Origin: Metamycoplasma subdolum | Lineage (GTDB): Bacteria > Bacillota_I > Bacilli_A > Mycoplasmatales > Metamycoplasmataceae | NCBI RefSeq assembly: GCF_033546815.1 | Contig: NZ_CP137846.1 | Coordinates: 248,001-312,000 of the forward strand | Length of the DNA stretch: 64,000 bases | Direction: 5' to 3' | Shown here: positions 49,513-59,065 of the stretch, one piece after another | How the letters are laid out: every line of letters starts with the position of its first letter | How positions within the stretch are numbered: the first letter of the stretch is position 1 | Notes under the pieces: model-generated | The model's database searches: none | Seen by the model: only the letters and a program-made list of their open reading frames with translations | Told to the model about the DNA's origin: nothing | Made by a program: the position numbers and the translations under genes

Positions 49513-49522
49513 TTATTTAAAG

Positions 49523-49546
49523 TGTGCAAATACTTTGCACATTTTC
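49523..49546 (+). terminator. Terminator after paralogue B
   Basis: TGTGCAAA / TTTGCACA with a 3-base loop followed by a T-rich tail. Confidence 0.88.
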
Positions 49547-49637
49547 TTTTTACTTGCTTGTTGCAAAAACATAAAATTAATAAAATTTATAGATTTTTTT
49601 TGTAACAAAGTAGCAAAAGAACTAACACAATATAGTG

Positions 49638-49643
49638 TATAAT
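49638..49643 (+). promoter_or_regulatory. Candidate -10 (TATAAT) of efp
   Basis: TATAAT 34 bases before the efp ATG, with TAGGAG at the ribosome-binding position. Confidence 0.5.
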
Positions 49644-49677
49644 GTTTTAATAATATTATTAAGACTAGGAGAATTTT

Positions 49678-50235
49678 ATGATTAATGTTAATGATTTAAA
49701 ACAAGGCGTAACTTTCCAACTTGAAGGAAATATTTATGTTGTTTTAGAAGCACAACATTCAAAACAAGGTAGAGGTCAAGCTAACGTAAAAGTTAAAGTT
49801 AAAGACTTAAGAACTGGCTCAATTACTATTAAGTCATTCACTGGCGGAGAAAAAGTTGAAAAAGCAATGATTGAAAAAGTAAATATGGACTTTTTATACA
49901 ACTCTGGCGATGGAATTGTTTTAATGGATCAAGAAACTTTTGAGCAAATCGAAATTCCAAATGAACATGTTAAATGAGAACTCAACTTTTTAAAAGAAGG
50001 ACTTAAAGTTCAAGTTAGAAAATTTAATGAAGAAGTTTTAGATATCGAACTTCCTGTTAATGTTGCTTTAAAAGTAACATCAGCACCAGATGCTGTAAGA
50101 GGAAATACAGTTCAAGCAGCACAAAAGAAGGTTATTGTAGAAACAGATTTTGAAGTTGAAACTCCTTTATTTATTAAAGAAGGCGAAGAAATTTTAGTTT
50201 CAACTGAAACTGGTAAATATATTGGAAGAGCATAA
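49678..50235 (+). CDS. efp: Elongation factor P
   Basis: Relieves ribosome stalling at polyproline. The 185-residue protein has three beta-barrel domains: MINVNDLKQGVTFQLEGNIYVVLEAQHSKQGRGQANVKVK (domain I), the middle GGEKVEKAMIEKV, and VTSAPDAVRGNTVQAAQKKVIVETDFEVETPLFIKEGE (C-terminal, EF-P signature). The tip loop reads KQGRGQA, with Arg32 where E. coli has modified Lys34, and without the usual preceding Pro. One TGA (Trp) is read through. It starts an operon-like run into the next two genes. Confidence 0.97.
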
Positions 50236-50237
50236 TT

Positions 50238-50549
50238 ATGGAATATATTAATGTAAATACAAGAATGAATATGATCTTTCAAGTTGAAAAAGAAGCTATT
50301 TATAATTCTTTAAAATCAATCTTTGATGATATAAAAAACATTAAACTTGTTAGTGAAATTGAAATTAATATCAATTCATCAAAAACTAATGTTACTATAA
50401 AACTTTCTTATCGTCTTTCTAAAACTGCTAACTTTAGTTTTGAAACTAAAAAATTAATTTCATTAATAGAACAAAAACTGTTTTCATTAATCAACACTAA
50501 ACCAAATAATATAAACTTAATTTACGCAGGAGTATATGATGAAATATAG
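50238..50549 (+). CDS. Small conserved-looking protein between efp and tkt
   Basis: A 103-residue protein starting 2 bases after the efp stop and overlapping the transketolase start by 11 bases. The strand-helix-strand pattern (MNMIFQVEKEAIYNSLKSIFDD; ISEIEININSSKTNVTIKLSYRL; ETKKLISLIEQKLFSLI) is reminiscent of Asp23-like small domains, but I cannot assign a family with confidence. Translational coupling on both sides makes it a real gene. Confidence 0.75.
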   Translation: MEYINVNTRMNMIFQVEKEAIYNSLKSIFDDIKNIKLVSEIEININSSKTNVTIKLSYRLSKTANFSFETKKLISLIEQKLFSLINTKPNNINLIYAGVYDEI

Positions 50550-52389
50550 TGCTAATATTGACCAAATTTGTATTGATAATTTAAAAATCAATGCTCTTGC
50601 AATGATTGAAAAAGCAAATTTTGGTTTCTCTGGTGCTGCTTTAAGTGCAGCAACCATCATGCACTCTTTATTTTGTTATCATTTAAAATTCGATTTAACT
50701 GACCCGACCTGAATCAACCGTGACAGGTTTATTTTATCTTCATCTCATGGTTCTTCAATTTACTATGCAATGCAATATATCTTAGGACTTTTAAGTAAAA
50801 AAGATTTAGAATCTTTTCATGAACTAAACTCAAAAACACCAGCTTTTATTGAAAAAGATGTTCAAAGAATGCAAGAAATTCATGCTGGACTTCCAGGCCA
50901 TGGAATTTCACATGCAGTTGGTCTTGCACTTGCTGAAGAAATAATGTCTTCAAAATTTCCTGAAATTTCACACAATACTTATGTTCTTTGTTCCGATAGC
51001 GACTTGCAAGAAGGAATTAGTCAAGAGGCAATTTCATTTGCAGGAACTCAAAGACTAAGTAAATTAATTATTCTTTATGATGCTAACGGCGTTCAAAACG
51101 ATGCATATATTCCTTATATGTCAAAAAGTGATAAATCAAAGAAATACAATGCAATGGGTTGAAACTATATTTTCTGTGAAAATATTACTTCGAAAATTAA
51201 TAAGGCAATAAGAAATGCTAAAAAAGGAAATCGTCCAACTATTATTGAAATCAAAACCATAATTGGCGAAGGAACAAAAGTAGAAAACTCTGTTTTTGCC
51301 AATGATTATATTCCTTCAAAGGAAGATATTCAAGAAATAAAAGATAGAATAACTTACAAAAGACATAATAACTTTGAAATCAAAGATGATGTTATTAATT
51401 TTTATAAAGCAAATTTAGAGAAAAAAATTGAAAATAACAGCTGATTTGCAACAAAAAAACTTAAAGAATTTCTAGAGAGTGAAATCAAAATTAACTTAAA
51501 TGATGTAATAAGTCAAAATGAAAAATCTTTAAGTTTTCTTGCTGGAAAAATCATTAACAATATAAGTAGTAAATTTGACCAACTTCTAATCTCAACGGCA
51601 GATATTTCACGTGAAACAAACATAAGAGGAGCAACTGGCTTGCTTGCTCCAAACAATAAATATGGTAGAGATTTATTTTTTGGAAAAAGAGAACAAGCAA
51701 TGGGAGCAATTTCTTTAGGAATTGCTTCATATGCAAATTTAAATGTTGTTTTAGCAACTAAATTAATCTATGCGGATTTAATCAAACCTTCAATAAAACT
51801 TGCAAAAGATATGAAATTAAAAATTATGTTTGTTTTCACCCATGATTCAGTTTTTGATAACCTTGAAGGATATTCAAAGCAACCTTTATATGAAATTGCA
51901 TCTTTAAGAACAATTAAAGATCTAAAGATATTGCGTCCGGTAGATGAAAAAGAATTAAAAGGGGCTTTTGAACTTCTTTATAACAAACTAAATGAACCTT
52001 GCATACTGTTGCTTCATAACCAAGCAGTAAAAAATCTCGAAAAAAGTGATAAATTCAAATTTATTAATGGTTCATATTTTTTAAGAAAAGGCAAATCGGA
52101 TTTCACACTTATTTCGACTGGTTATGATTTACAAATAGCAAGTGAAATTGCAGATGATTTAGATTTAAATTTAATTTCTGCTTCAAATATAGATAATCTT
52201 GATAAGTTAAATTACAAGTGAGATAAGTCAATTTCTTTAGAAAGTGGCAGCACTTTAGGTTGAAAAAACTATGCTAAATACAATTTGGGCCTTGAAAAAA
52301 CAGGGAAAAGTGGTAAGCTTAACGAATTAAAAGAATACTTTGAATTTACTAAGCAAAAATTAATTGAAAAAATTAAAAAAATAATGTAA
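50539..52389 (+). CDS. tkt: Transketolase
   Basis: Thiamine-diphosphate enzyme moving two-carbon units between sugar phosphates in the pentose-phosphate pathway. The 616-residue protein, read through several TGA codons, has FILSSSHGSSIYYAM, IHAGLPGHGISHAVGLALAEE, the TPP-motif segment CSDSDLQEGISQEAISFAG (usual GDGD...EG), TADISRETNIRG and GKREQAMGAISLGIA with the catalytic Glu. It is somewhat shorter and more diverged than the usual 660 residues. Two ATGs (50536, 50539) adjoin; the second has the better spacing from GGAG. Confidence 0.93.
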
Positions 52390-52419
52390 AAATTGTAGTA
52401 AAATTAAATAATCGTATTT

Positions 52420-52460
52420 CTCTTCATAAGAAGAGTAATTTTTCTTATTTCAAAATTACT
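52420..52460 (+). terminator. Terminator after tkt with an overlapping second hairpin
   Basis: CTCTTC / GAAGAG (52420-52425, 52430-52435) with loop ATAA is followed by a T-rich tail. AGTAATTTT / AAAATTACT (52434-52442, 52452-52460) is a second 9-bp hairpin sharing two bases with the first, so the two exclude each other. Confidence 0.7.
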
Positions 52461-52493
52461 TCATGATAAGCAAAAAAATAAGGTTTTTTCATT

Positions 52494-52499
52494 TATAAT
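52494..52499 (+). promoter_or_regulatory. Candidate -10 (TATAAT) of the dimethylargininase-like gene
   Basis: TATAAT about 50 bases before ATG 52550; AAGAGGTC lies at the ribosome-binding position. Confidence 0.5.
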
Positions 52500-52549
52500 G
52501 AAATTGTGTAAAAAATTCAAACAACACATAAAAAAGAAGAGGTCAAAAT

Positions 52550-53332
52550 ATGAAAAAATTTAACAACTGTATTGTAAAAACACCAGCATCAAGCATGGTT
52601 GATGGTATTACATCTGCTCCAGAACTAGGAAAACCAATTTACAAACTAGCTCTAGAACAACACAAAGACTATATTAAAAAACTTGAAGCAACTGGCGTTA
52701 AAGTTACAATAGCTGAAAAAAATGAAAAATTCCCAGACTCATGTTTCGTAGAAGACACTGCTGTTATTCACCCAGGAGAATTTGCAATTTTAACAAACCC
52801 TGGTGCAGCATCACGTAATGGTGAAAAACATGAAATGCTTCCTATATTACAAAAATTCTTTGATAGTAAACATCTATACAAAATTGAAGCCCCAGGAACA
52901 GTAGACGGCGGAGATGTTATGATGGTTGGCGACACATACTTTATTGGTATGTCAGAAAGAACTAACCGTGAAGGAATTCGCCAATTCTTTAACATTATGG
53001 CAAAACACGGCAAAAAAGTTTATCCAGTTCCAATGACAGAAATGTTACACTTAAAAACTGGAGTTAACTATCTAGAACACAACAACTTATTAATTTCAGG
53101 AGAATTCCTAACCTACCCAATTTTCAATGACTTTAACAAGATTGTAGTTCCAGCAAGTGAAGGATACGCTGCAAACTGTATTTGAATGAATGAAACCGTT
53201 ATCGTTCCTAAAGGATACCCAACAGTATTAAAGGCTATCAAAGATTTAGGTATTTACAATGTTGTAGAATGTGACACATCTGAATATAAAAAACTAGATG
53301 GTGGACTAAGCTGTTTATCACTAAGATTCTAA
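52550..53332 (+). CDS. Dimethylargininase (DDAH)-like amidinohydrolase
   Basis: Guanidino-modifying enzyme; DDAH hydrolyses N-omega-methylated arginines to citrulline and (di)methylamine. The 260-residue protein starts MKKFNNCIVKTPASSMVDG and has FPDSCFVEDTAVI, LTNPGAASRNGE, EAPGTVDGGDVMMVG, SERTNREG, catalytic His167 (TEMLHLKTG) and catalytic Cys255 (GGLSCLSLRF). That order and length fit DDAH, not the roughly 400-residue arginine deiminase. One TGA (Trp) is read through. It stands alone with its own promoter and terminator, and codon use looks like that of a highly expressed gene (more C-ending codons than neighbours, by eye). Confidence 0.85.
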
Positions 53333-53353
53333 TTAATTTGCTACTTTAAATAG

Positions 53354-53387
53354 AAAATCTTGCCCCTTGAGGAGCAAGATTTTTTTT
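53354..53387 (+). terminator. Terminator after the DDAH-like gene
   Basis: AAAATCTTGC / GCAAGATTTT with a 10-base loop (partly pairing CC/GG) and a T run. Confidence 0.88.
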
Positions 53388-53633
53388 AAATAATTATATG
53401 TGTGTAAGTCTTGATTTTTTTGTTTCTTTGTAAAGATATGAAAAGAAAGGAACAATAAAATACATTATGAATTAATATAATAATAAAACATTAATGAAAA
53501 CGACTTTAACGAACGAATATAAACCTTATTTAAACATTTAAAACAATAATAGAAATGAATTGAATTTAATATACCCTTATATCGCAATTGTATATAGAAA
53601 CCAATTTTAATTTTAATAGAAAAAATATAAAAA
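53388..53633. other. Non-coding gap before tRNA-His
   Basis: No supportable gene on either strand; the longest plus-strand frame behind an AAAGGA is two codons long. The minus strand here is the downstream side of tRNA-His. Confidence 0.5.
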
Positions 53634-53710
53634 TGGGGCGTACGAAGGGGATCGAACCCTCGAATGCCGGAGCCACAACCCGGAGCGTTAACCACTTCGC
53701 CACGTACGCC
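53634..53710 (-). tRNA. tRNA-His (GTG)
   Basis: On the minus strand acceptor GCGTACG / CGTACGC with an extra 5' G (53710) pairing with discriminator C73, as in all bacterial tRNA-His. D arm TGGCGAAGTGGTTAACGC, anticodon stem CCGGG / TCCGG with loop TTGTGGC (anticodon GTG), T arm GGTTCGATCCC and encoded CCA. Confidence 0.97.
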
Positions 53711-53727
53711 GTATAAGTGCATTAATT

Positions 53728-53736
53728 ATTTTAGCA
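53728..53736 (-). promoter_or_regulatory. Extended -10 of tRNA-His
   Basis: TGCTAAAAT on the minus strand, 17 bases before the mature tRNA end. Confidence 0.55.
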
Positions 53737-53800
53737 TATTTTAACCAACTTTTTAAAAATCCAAAATTTAGTTTTATAAAATAAAATCTACTCTTTGTTC

Positions 53801-54505
53801 TTAATTTTTATACTTATTAACCTTAACACTTGCAGGCTTTTTAATGGTAAAAACAATTGTAAATTCACCCTTGAAATTTCCATTAAGTTTTTCTAAAATT
53901 TCAAGTGGTTTTCCTTCATAAGTGGTTTCAAAAACTTTAGTCATTTCTTTGATTAAAAATAAGTCAATTTCATTATTAAAAACTAATGCAAAATCTTTTA
54001 AAGTTTGTTCAAGTTTGTGTGGTGAAACATAAGCAACATAAGTATTAAAAGTTAAATTTTTAAGTTCATTTTGTCTTTGTAATGTTTTGTCTTTTAAGAA
54101 CCCAAGAAAGGTAAAAGTTGAACTTTGATTTGCTTTAATAATTGCATGAATTAAAGCGGTGGGTCCGCCAATTACATCAACAAAAATATTTTCTTTTTTA
54201 GCAAGAGAAATTATGCAAAATCCTGGATCAGAAATACAAGGCATTCCAGCATCAGAAATTAGAGCAACTTTTTTATTTTCTTCTTTAATTAGTTTAATAA
54301 TTTTTGGAGCAACTTGTCTTTCATTAAAGTTATGATAACTGATTAAACTTTTATTATTTATTTCAAAATGTTTTAAAAGTTTTTGACTATTTCTAATATC
54401 TTCACAAAGAATTATGTCAACTTCTTTTAGGGTGTTGATTGCTCTTAAAGTAATATCGTCAAGATTTCCAATTGGAGTACCAACTACAAATAATTTAAAG
54501 TCCAT
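53801..54505 (-). CDS. rsmI: 16S rRNA (cytidine1402-2'-O)-methyltransferase
   Basis: Tetrapyrrole-methylase-fold enzyme methylating the ribose of C1402, the same base rsmH (5735-6637) modifies at N4. The 234-residue protein has FVVGTPIGNLDDITLRAI, CEDIRNSQKLLKHF, SYHNFNERQ, LISDAGMPCISDPG (SAM loop) and GGPTALIHA. It lacks the short C-terminal domain of longer homologues. The ATG overlaps the end of holB by 11 bases, giving coupling. Confidence 0.95.
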   Translation of the reverse strand: MDFKLFVVGTPIGNLDDITLRAINTLKEVDIILCEDIRNSQKLLKHFEINNKSLISYHNFNERQVAPKIIKLIKEENKKVALISDAGMPCISDPGFCIISLAKKENIFVDVIGGPTALIHAIIKANQSSTFTFLGFLKDKTLQRQNELKNLTFNTYVAYVSPHKLEQTLKDFALVFNNEIDLFLIKEMTKVFETTYEGKPLEILEKLNGNFKGEFTIVFTIKKPASVKVNKYKN

Positions 54506-55388
54506 AAAGTTCTCCTAATTTTGCAATGAAATTAGCCTTTTGAATTATGAAATTTTCATTTGTAGTAAGAGATTTTTTAAAATTCAAAACAATTTTATAA
54601 ACCTCTTCATATTCACCAAATGTTGCAATCTTACTAATCTCTTTTTTGGTTAAAAACATAAACTCAAATTTTGAAGAACTATTGTATAAAAATATATCTC
54701 TATAAAAATATTGCAATGCTGAAAGTAAGACATAAGCATTGTTTTTATTTAACTTTTCAGTAATAAATAAAATATAAGCATATTGATTTTTGTATGAATT
54801 AGTAAGTGCTTCTTTAAGTTCATTAATAAGTTGAATATTCGCATCGCTTTTTATTTCATTTAATGGTATTTGAGGTGATGCAATTTCTTTAAAAAAGAGT
54901 GAAAAAGGATCAACAATTTCTTCATCATTTTTTTCATAAATCGTAAGTAAAAACGCTCTTGATTTTATTGTTTTTAAAACTCTGTTTATGGCATTTGTGG
55001 TTAAGATAACAATTGCATCTTGAGGTGGTGATTCTAAGAATTTTAATAAAGCATTTAAGGTTTGTGCTGAAGCATTGTCAATTTGTTTTACAATCAAAAT
55101 TTTCTTGCTTTTCTTTTCACTAAGTTTTGATTCAGTAAGTTGTTTCATTGCTTCAAGCATTGTGTCTTTACTAATAGTTTTTTCTTTTCCATCAATTAAA
55201 AAATAGATTGGATGTTTAGTTAAACTTTCTAAAAAAACAAAGGTTTCATCGTTGATTTTATTAATCATTTCAATTACATAAGAATCTAAATCAACATTTT
55301 GTTTTGCGGATAAAAGATAAACCTGTGAAAGTTTATTTCTTTCTATTGAATTTTGCAAAATTTGATTAAATTCTTTGCTTTTTGTCAT
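54495..55388 (-). CDS. holB: DNA polymerase III delta' subunit
   Basis: Clamp-loader subunit. The 297-residue protein resembles DnaX in its ATPase core but has no Walker A. SAKQNVDLDSYV replaces the P-loop, while KKILIVKQIDNASAQTLNALLKFLESPPQDAIVILTTN contains the family SRC-like region (KSRAFLLTI). Position between tmk and rsmI is the conserved gene order for holB. Its ATG shares one base with the tmk stop (TAATG). Confidence 0.9.
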   Translation of the reverse strand: MTKSKEFNQILQNSIERNKLSQVYLLSAKQNVDLDSYVIEMINKINDETFVFLESLTKHPIYFLIDGKEKTISKDTMLEAMKQLTESKLSEKKSKKILIVKQIDNASAQTLNALLKFLESPPQDAIVILTTNAINRVLKTIKSRAFLLTIYEKNDEEIVDPFSLFFKEIASPQIPLNEIKSDANIQLINELKEALTNSYKNQYAYILFITEKLNKNNAYVLLSALQYFYRDIFLYNSSSKFEFMFLTKKEISKIATFGEYEEVYKIVLNFKKSLTTNENFIIQKANFIAKLGELYGL

Positions 55389-56026
55389 TAAAAAATACCT
55401 TCTTTTTTAAGAATATTTACTACTTTTTGATAAAGTTCTTCAATTGTGCAGTTTGAATCTATGACTCTAAAAATTTCAGGATCGTCCTTAATCACTTCAT
55501 GATAAGCATCTCTTAATTTCTCATAATAAGATAAATTATTATGTTCTAGCCTATCCATTTTGTCTCTGAGTTTTGTTAATCTTGAAAGAGAAATTTCTGG
55601 CTTAAGATCAAAAAAGATAACCAAATCTGGATTTGAATTGTCAGTTGCGATTTTATTTAGAGTTTTGACTTTGTCAAGCCCAACCTTCCCAAGGATGCCT
55701 TGATAGACAAAAGAAGAGTGTCAATAACGGTCAGAAATTACAGTTTTTCCTGCCTCAAGTGCTGGTCAAATTCCTTTTTCTAAATTAATTCTTCTTCCGG
55801 TTGCAAATAGCATTGCATCAGCCATAGTAGAAAACTCATTATTATTATCTAAAATTAAATTGCGAATTTTTTCAGCTTCTTTTGAAAAGGCAGAACCAGG
55901 TTCGCGAGTAAAAATAATTTGATCATCTTTTTTATCTTTTGCAACTTGCTTTTTAAGCATTTCAACTATTGTACTTTTTCCAGAACCATCCATTCCTTCA
56001 ATTACAATAAACTTACCTTTTTTCAT
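55388..56026 (-). CDS. tmk: Thymidylate kinase
   Basis: Phosphorylates dTMP to dTDP. The 212-residue protein has the P-loop FIVIEGMDGSGKST, TREPG, the DR motif in ISDRYWHSSFVYQG and DLVIFFDLKPE. Two in-frame ATGs exist. 56038 overlaps the recR stop, while 56026 has GGAG 6 bases upstream and matches the usual start (KKGKFIVIEG), so it is preferred. Two TGA codons are read as Trp, joining the halves. Confidence 0.95.
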
Positions 56027-56037
56027 TTTTAACTCCA

Positions 56038-56628
56038 TTAAATTTTTACTTTATTAATTAAAGATTCTTTTAGTGTCACAGGATCTATATATTCAATTTC
56101 AGCTGCTAAAGGAATTCCAGTTGAAAGAGTAAAAACGTTTTTAAATTTATTTTTATCAAGCAATAATTTCTTAATTTGTTGCATTGTTAGTTGTCCTTGC
56201 AAAGTTGATGATAATGCTAACACTACTTCATCAACATTTTCAGCCAAAGCGACAAAATTTATAATATTTTGATTAACAATTTCTTGGCTAGTTTTTGTAT
56301 CTAATAGTCCTTCTAGAACAAAATATCTACCATTTCATATTCCAATTTCTTCAAATTTAGAAACTTCATCATATTTTTCAACTACAAGATATTTTTTGCT
56401 TCTTTTTTTATCACTACAAATTTCACAAGTTTCTTTATCGGTGTAACTATTGCAATACTTACATTTTTTAATATTTTCTCTTGCTTTAGAAATTGCTTGA
56501 TTTAGATTGAAAATTTCATTTTCAGATAAATTTAAAAGATTAAATGCAATCTTTTTTACTTGTTTTAGTGAAAGTTTAGTTATTTCCTTTAGCTTCTTTT
56601 CTAAAATTTCAATTTCAACAAAGTTCAT
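56038..56628 (-). CDS. recR: Recombination protein RecR
   Basis: Works with RecO in loading RecA at gaps. The 196-residue protein has an N-terminal helix-hairpin-helix region (LSLKQVKKIAFNLL), the zinc finger CKYCNSYTDKETCEIC, the TOPRIM domain (YLVVEKYDEVSKFEE; VVLALSSTLQGQLTMQQI) and TGIPLAAEIEYIDPVTL at the C terminus. TGA codons in the middle are read as Trp. The ATG overlaps the ebfC stop by one base. Confidence 0.94.
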
Positions 56629-56921
56629 TAGATTGGCATTCCTGAATTAGAATATTTAGAATTTACATCATCATATGCATCATCTATGATTTCTAAAACT
56701 TCATTAATAGCTAACATAACTAAATCTTGAACAAGTTCAGGATCATCTGGATCAATCAAAGCTTCATCTATTGTAATAGATTTAATTCTTCTCGTTCCAA
56801 GCATTACTACCTTTATTCCTTGTTTTGTAACTTCAAATTCTTGGTTTTGTAATGCTTTTTCGTCTTTTTCCATTTCAACTTGTAATTTTTTTGCTCTTTT
56901 GAGCATTTCATTCATGTTCAT
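56628..56921 (-). CDS. YbaB/EbfC family nucleoid-associated protein
   Basis: A 97-residue DNA-binding protein, normally encoded between dnaX and recR as here. MNEMLKRAKKLQVEMEKDEKALQNQEFEV is the long N-terminal helix of the tweezers-like dimer; ITIDEALIDPDDPELVQDLVMLAINE is the family core. The ribosome-binding AAGGAG overlaps the dnaX stop, and its own stop overlaps the recR ATG, so the three genes are translationally coupled. Confidence 0.93.
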   Translation of the reverse strand: MNMNEMLKRAKKLQVEMEKDEKALQNQEFEVTKQGIKVVMLGTRRIKSITIDEALIDPDDPELVQDLVMLAINEVLEIIDDAYDDVNSKYSNSGMPI

Positions 56922-56923
56922 AA

Positions 56924-58969
56924 TTACTCCTTATTTTCTTTATCTTCATCGATGTATTTAAAGTCATCGCCAAAAAGACTTTTCATTGTTTTTTCAAAAG
57001 CGGTGTCTTTTCTTTTATACATTTTAGATAAATCTTTTAGCGGTTCAAATACTTTACCAGTTTCATAAGTTTTTTTATGTTTTTTTCAAAGTTCATTTAG
57101 TTTCAAAAATTGTTCTTCAGTTATTGCGAAAATGTGAACAAACCTTCCAAATAGTTTTTCACTACCTAAAACTATGTCTTCTGAGTAAGCATTTTCGTTT
57201 AAATATCAAACACGAGATTTAACTGATGATTTCATTAAAATACATTCATTAGTTGAACGTAAAATTTTCATAGTTTGGAAAGCTTCTTTTGCTTGTTTAT
57301 AATCTTCATTTAACACTTTTTCAAAAGTTGAGAATTTTAATTTATCACTTGTTGTGATATCAATTTTATTTTGTTCCACACAACGTTTTTGATATAAAGC
57401 ACATCTTGCAATAATATCAACAAATTCAGTTTCACTTAGTTCTTTAGAACGTCCAGTTGTTTTTGTTTCTTTTGTTGAAACTTGTTGGGTTATTTCAAAA
57501 TCATCATAGTCTTGAAAATTTGAGTTTGCAAAACTTGGATTTTTAGTATTTACTTCAAAGTCACTGTCATCATTTGGAGAAAGAATGGTAGTTTCTTGGG
57601 TTTGTCTTTCAATTTCTTGAGTTTTTTCATTTATTAAAAGCTCATTAGTTTCTTCTAAAATCTTATCAACATCTAATTTAGTAACTTGAGTTTTTTGTTT
57701 GTTTGCAATTGAAGATAGATCTAGGAAATTGTTTAATTTATCTAAACTGCTTGATTCAATTTTTTCAACTTTTGAAACTTCTTTTTTGTCTTGTTTTTCT
57801 TCTAAAACGACAAAGTCATTATTATTTGTAACTTTTTCAATATTAAAAGTTTCTTCTTTAATTTCATTTTTGAAATTTTCATCATGAGTTTTTAATGAAG
57901 CAAGTTTCATAAGTCCTAATTCACAAACTTGTTGTGGAAAATCGGCAAATTTTACATCTTTGAAAATTTCAACAAGCAAATTAATAAATTCATAACATTT
58001 ATCTAAAGAAAGATCAAGCATTTTTAAATCTAAAAGAGTATAGTTTTCAAGTAAACTTATGCTTTGAGTTTTGTTATAAACAATATATTCTTTTAAAAGG
58101 TTAATCATTGAAGTTATTAATCGTTCAAGATTAATACCTTCTAAAACAAGCTTGTTATATAGTTCAATTAAATCTTTAATGTTATGGTTAGCCGAAAGAT
58201 TTAAAAGTTTAATAACATTTTCTTTATCAGTTATTCCAAATAACTTTTGTACATCAGTTAGTATTATTTTTTTATCATTACTGTAAATTGAAACTTGATC
58301 AGCAATAGAAAGAGCATCTCTAAGCGAACCATTTGCAAGTTGACTAATTAAGTCTAATGCTGCTAAATCTGAGTTGATTTTTTCATTTCCATATACAAAT
58401 TGCAAATGTTCTAAAATTATTTGTTTATCAATTCTTTTGAAATTAAATCTTTGTACACGAGAAAGAATAGTTAAAGGTATTTTTTGCGGATCTGTTGTTG
58501 CTAAAATTAAAATTGCATGTTTAGGCGGTTCTTCTAATGTTTTTAAAAAAGCATTAAAAGCACCTTTTGAAAGCATATGAACTTCATCAATGATATAAAT
58601 TTTGTATTTTGAATTAGTTGGAAGATGTTTAATTTTGTCTCTTAAATCACGAATATCATCAATTCCAGTATTTGATGCGGCGTCAATTTCAATAATATCT
58701 AAATTACGATCAATGTTGTCAATGCAATTTTGACAAGGATTTAATAAATCTTCTGAATGAGAGCAATTAATTGTGTTAGCAAAAATTTTGGCCACTGAAG
58801 TTTTTCCAGTACCATGTGGTCCGCAAAATAAATAAGCATGATTTATTTTGTTAGAAATTATTACATTTTTTAATGCTCTTACTATATGTTCTTGTCCTTT
58901 AACTTCACTGAATCTTTTAGGACGATATTGACGATATAATGCTAAATAATTTTCATCTACTTCACTCAT
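56924..58969 (-). CDS. dnaX: DNA polymerase III subunits gamma/tau
   Basis: ATPase of the clamp loader. The 681-residue protein has YRPKRFSEVKGQEHIVRAL, Walker A CGPHGTGKTSVAKIF, a zinc-binding Cys cluster (NCSHSEDLLNPCQNC), Walker B IIDEVHMLSKGAFNAFLKTLEEPP, sensor TTDPQKIPLTILSRVQRF, and a long Glu/Lys/Thr-rich linker to a C-terminal tau domain. The TGA after SVKSRV is Trp, extending the gene to TAA at 56924. AGGGG precedes the ATG. A tau-only product seems likely; no obvious slippery frameshift site was identified by eye. Confidence 0.95.
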
Positions 58970-59052
58970 TTTAACCCCTTATACTATATTAAATTTTAAC
59001 AACTTATTTAAATTATTGGTTATAAGTTTTTAAATCTTTAAATGTGGTGCTT

Positions 59053-59058
59053 TATAAT
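59053..59058 (+). promoter_or_regulatory. -10 of the membrane-Nudix gene (leaderless)
   Basis: TATAAT ends 7 bases before ATG 59066; no Shine-Dalgarno is visible. Confidence 0.55.
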
Positions 59059-59065
59059 TGTAAAT

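Noticed and set aside
52550-53332. Arginine deiminase (arcA)
   Set aside because: At 260 residues it is far too short, and the motif order fits dimethylargininase, not ADI.
53465-53722. Minus-strand 85-residue frame
   Set aside because: It begins in and runs through tRNA-His; the translation is that of the tRNA sequence.
56027-56038. Upstream ATG for tmk at 56038
   Set aside because: It would overlap the recR stop and lacks an RBS at proper distance, whereas 56026 has GGAG.
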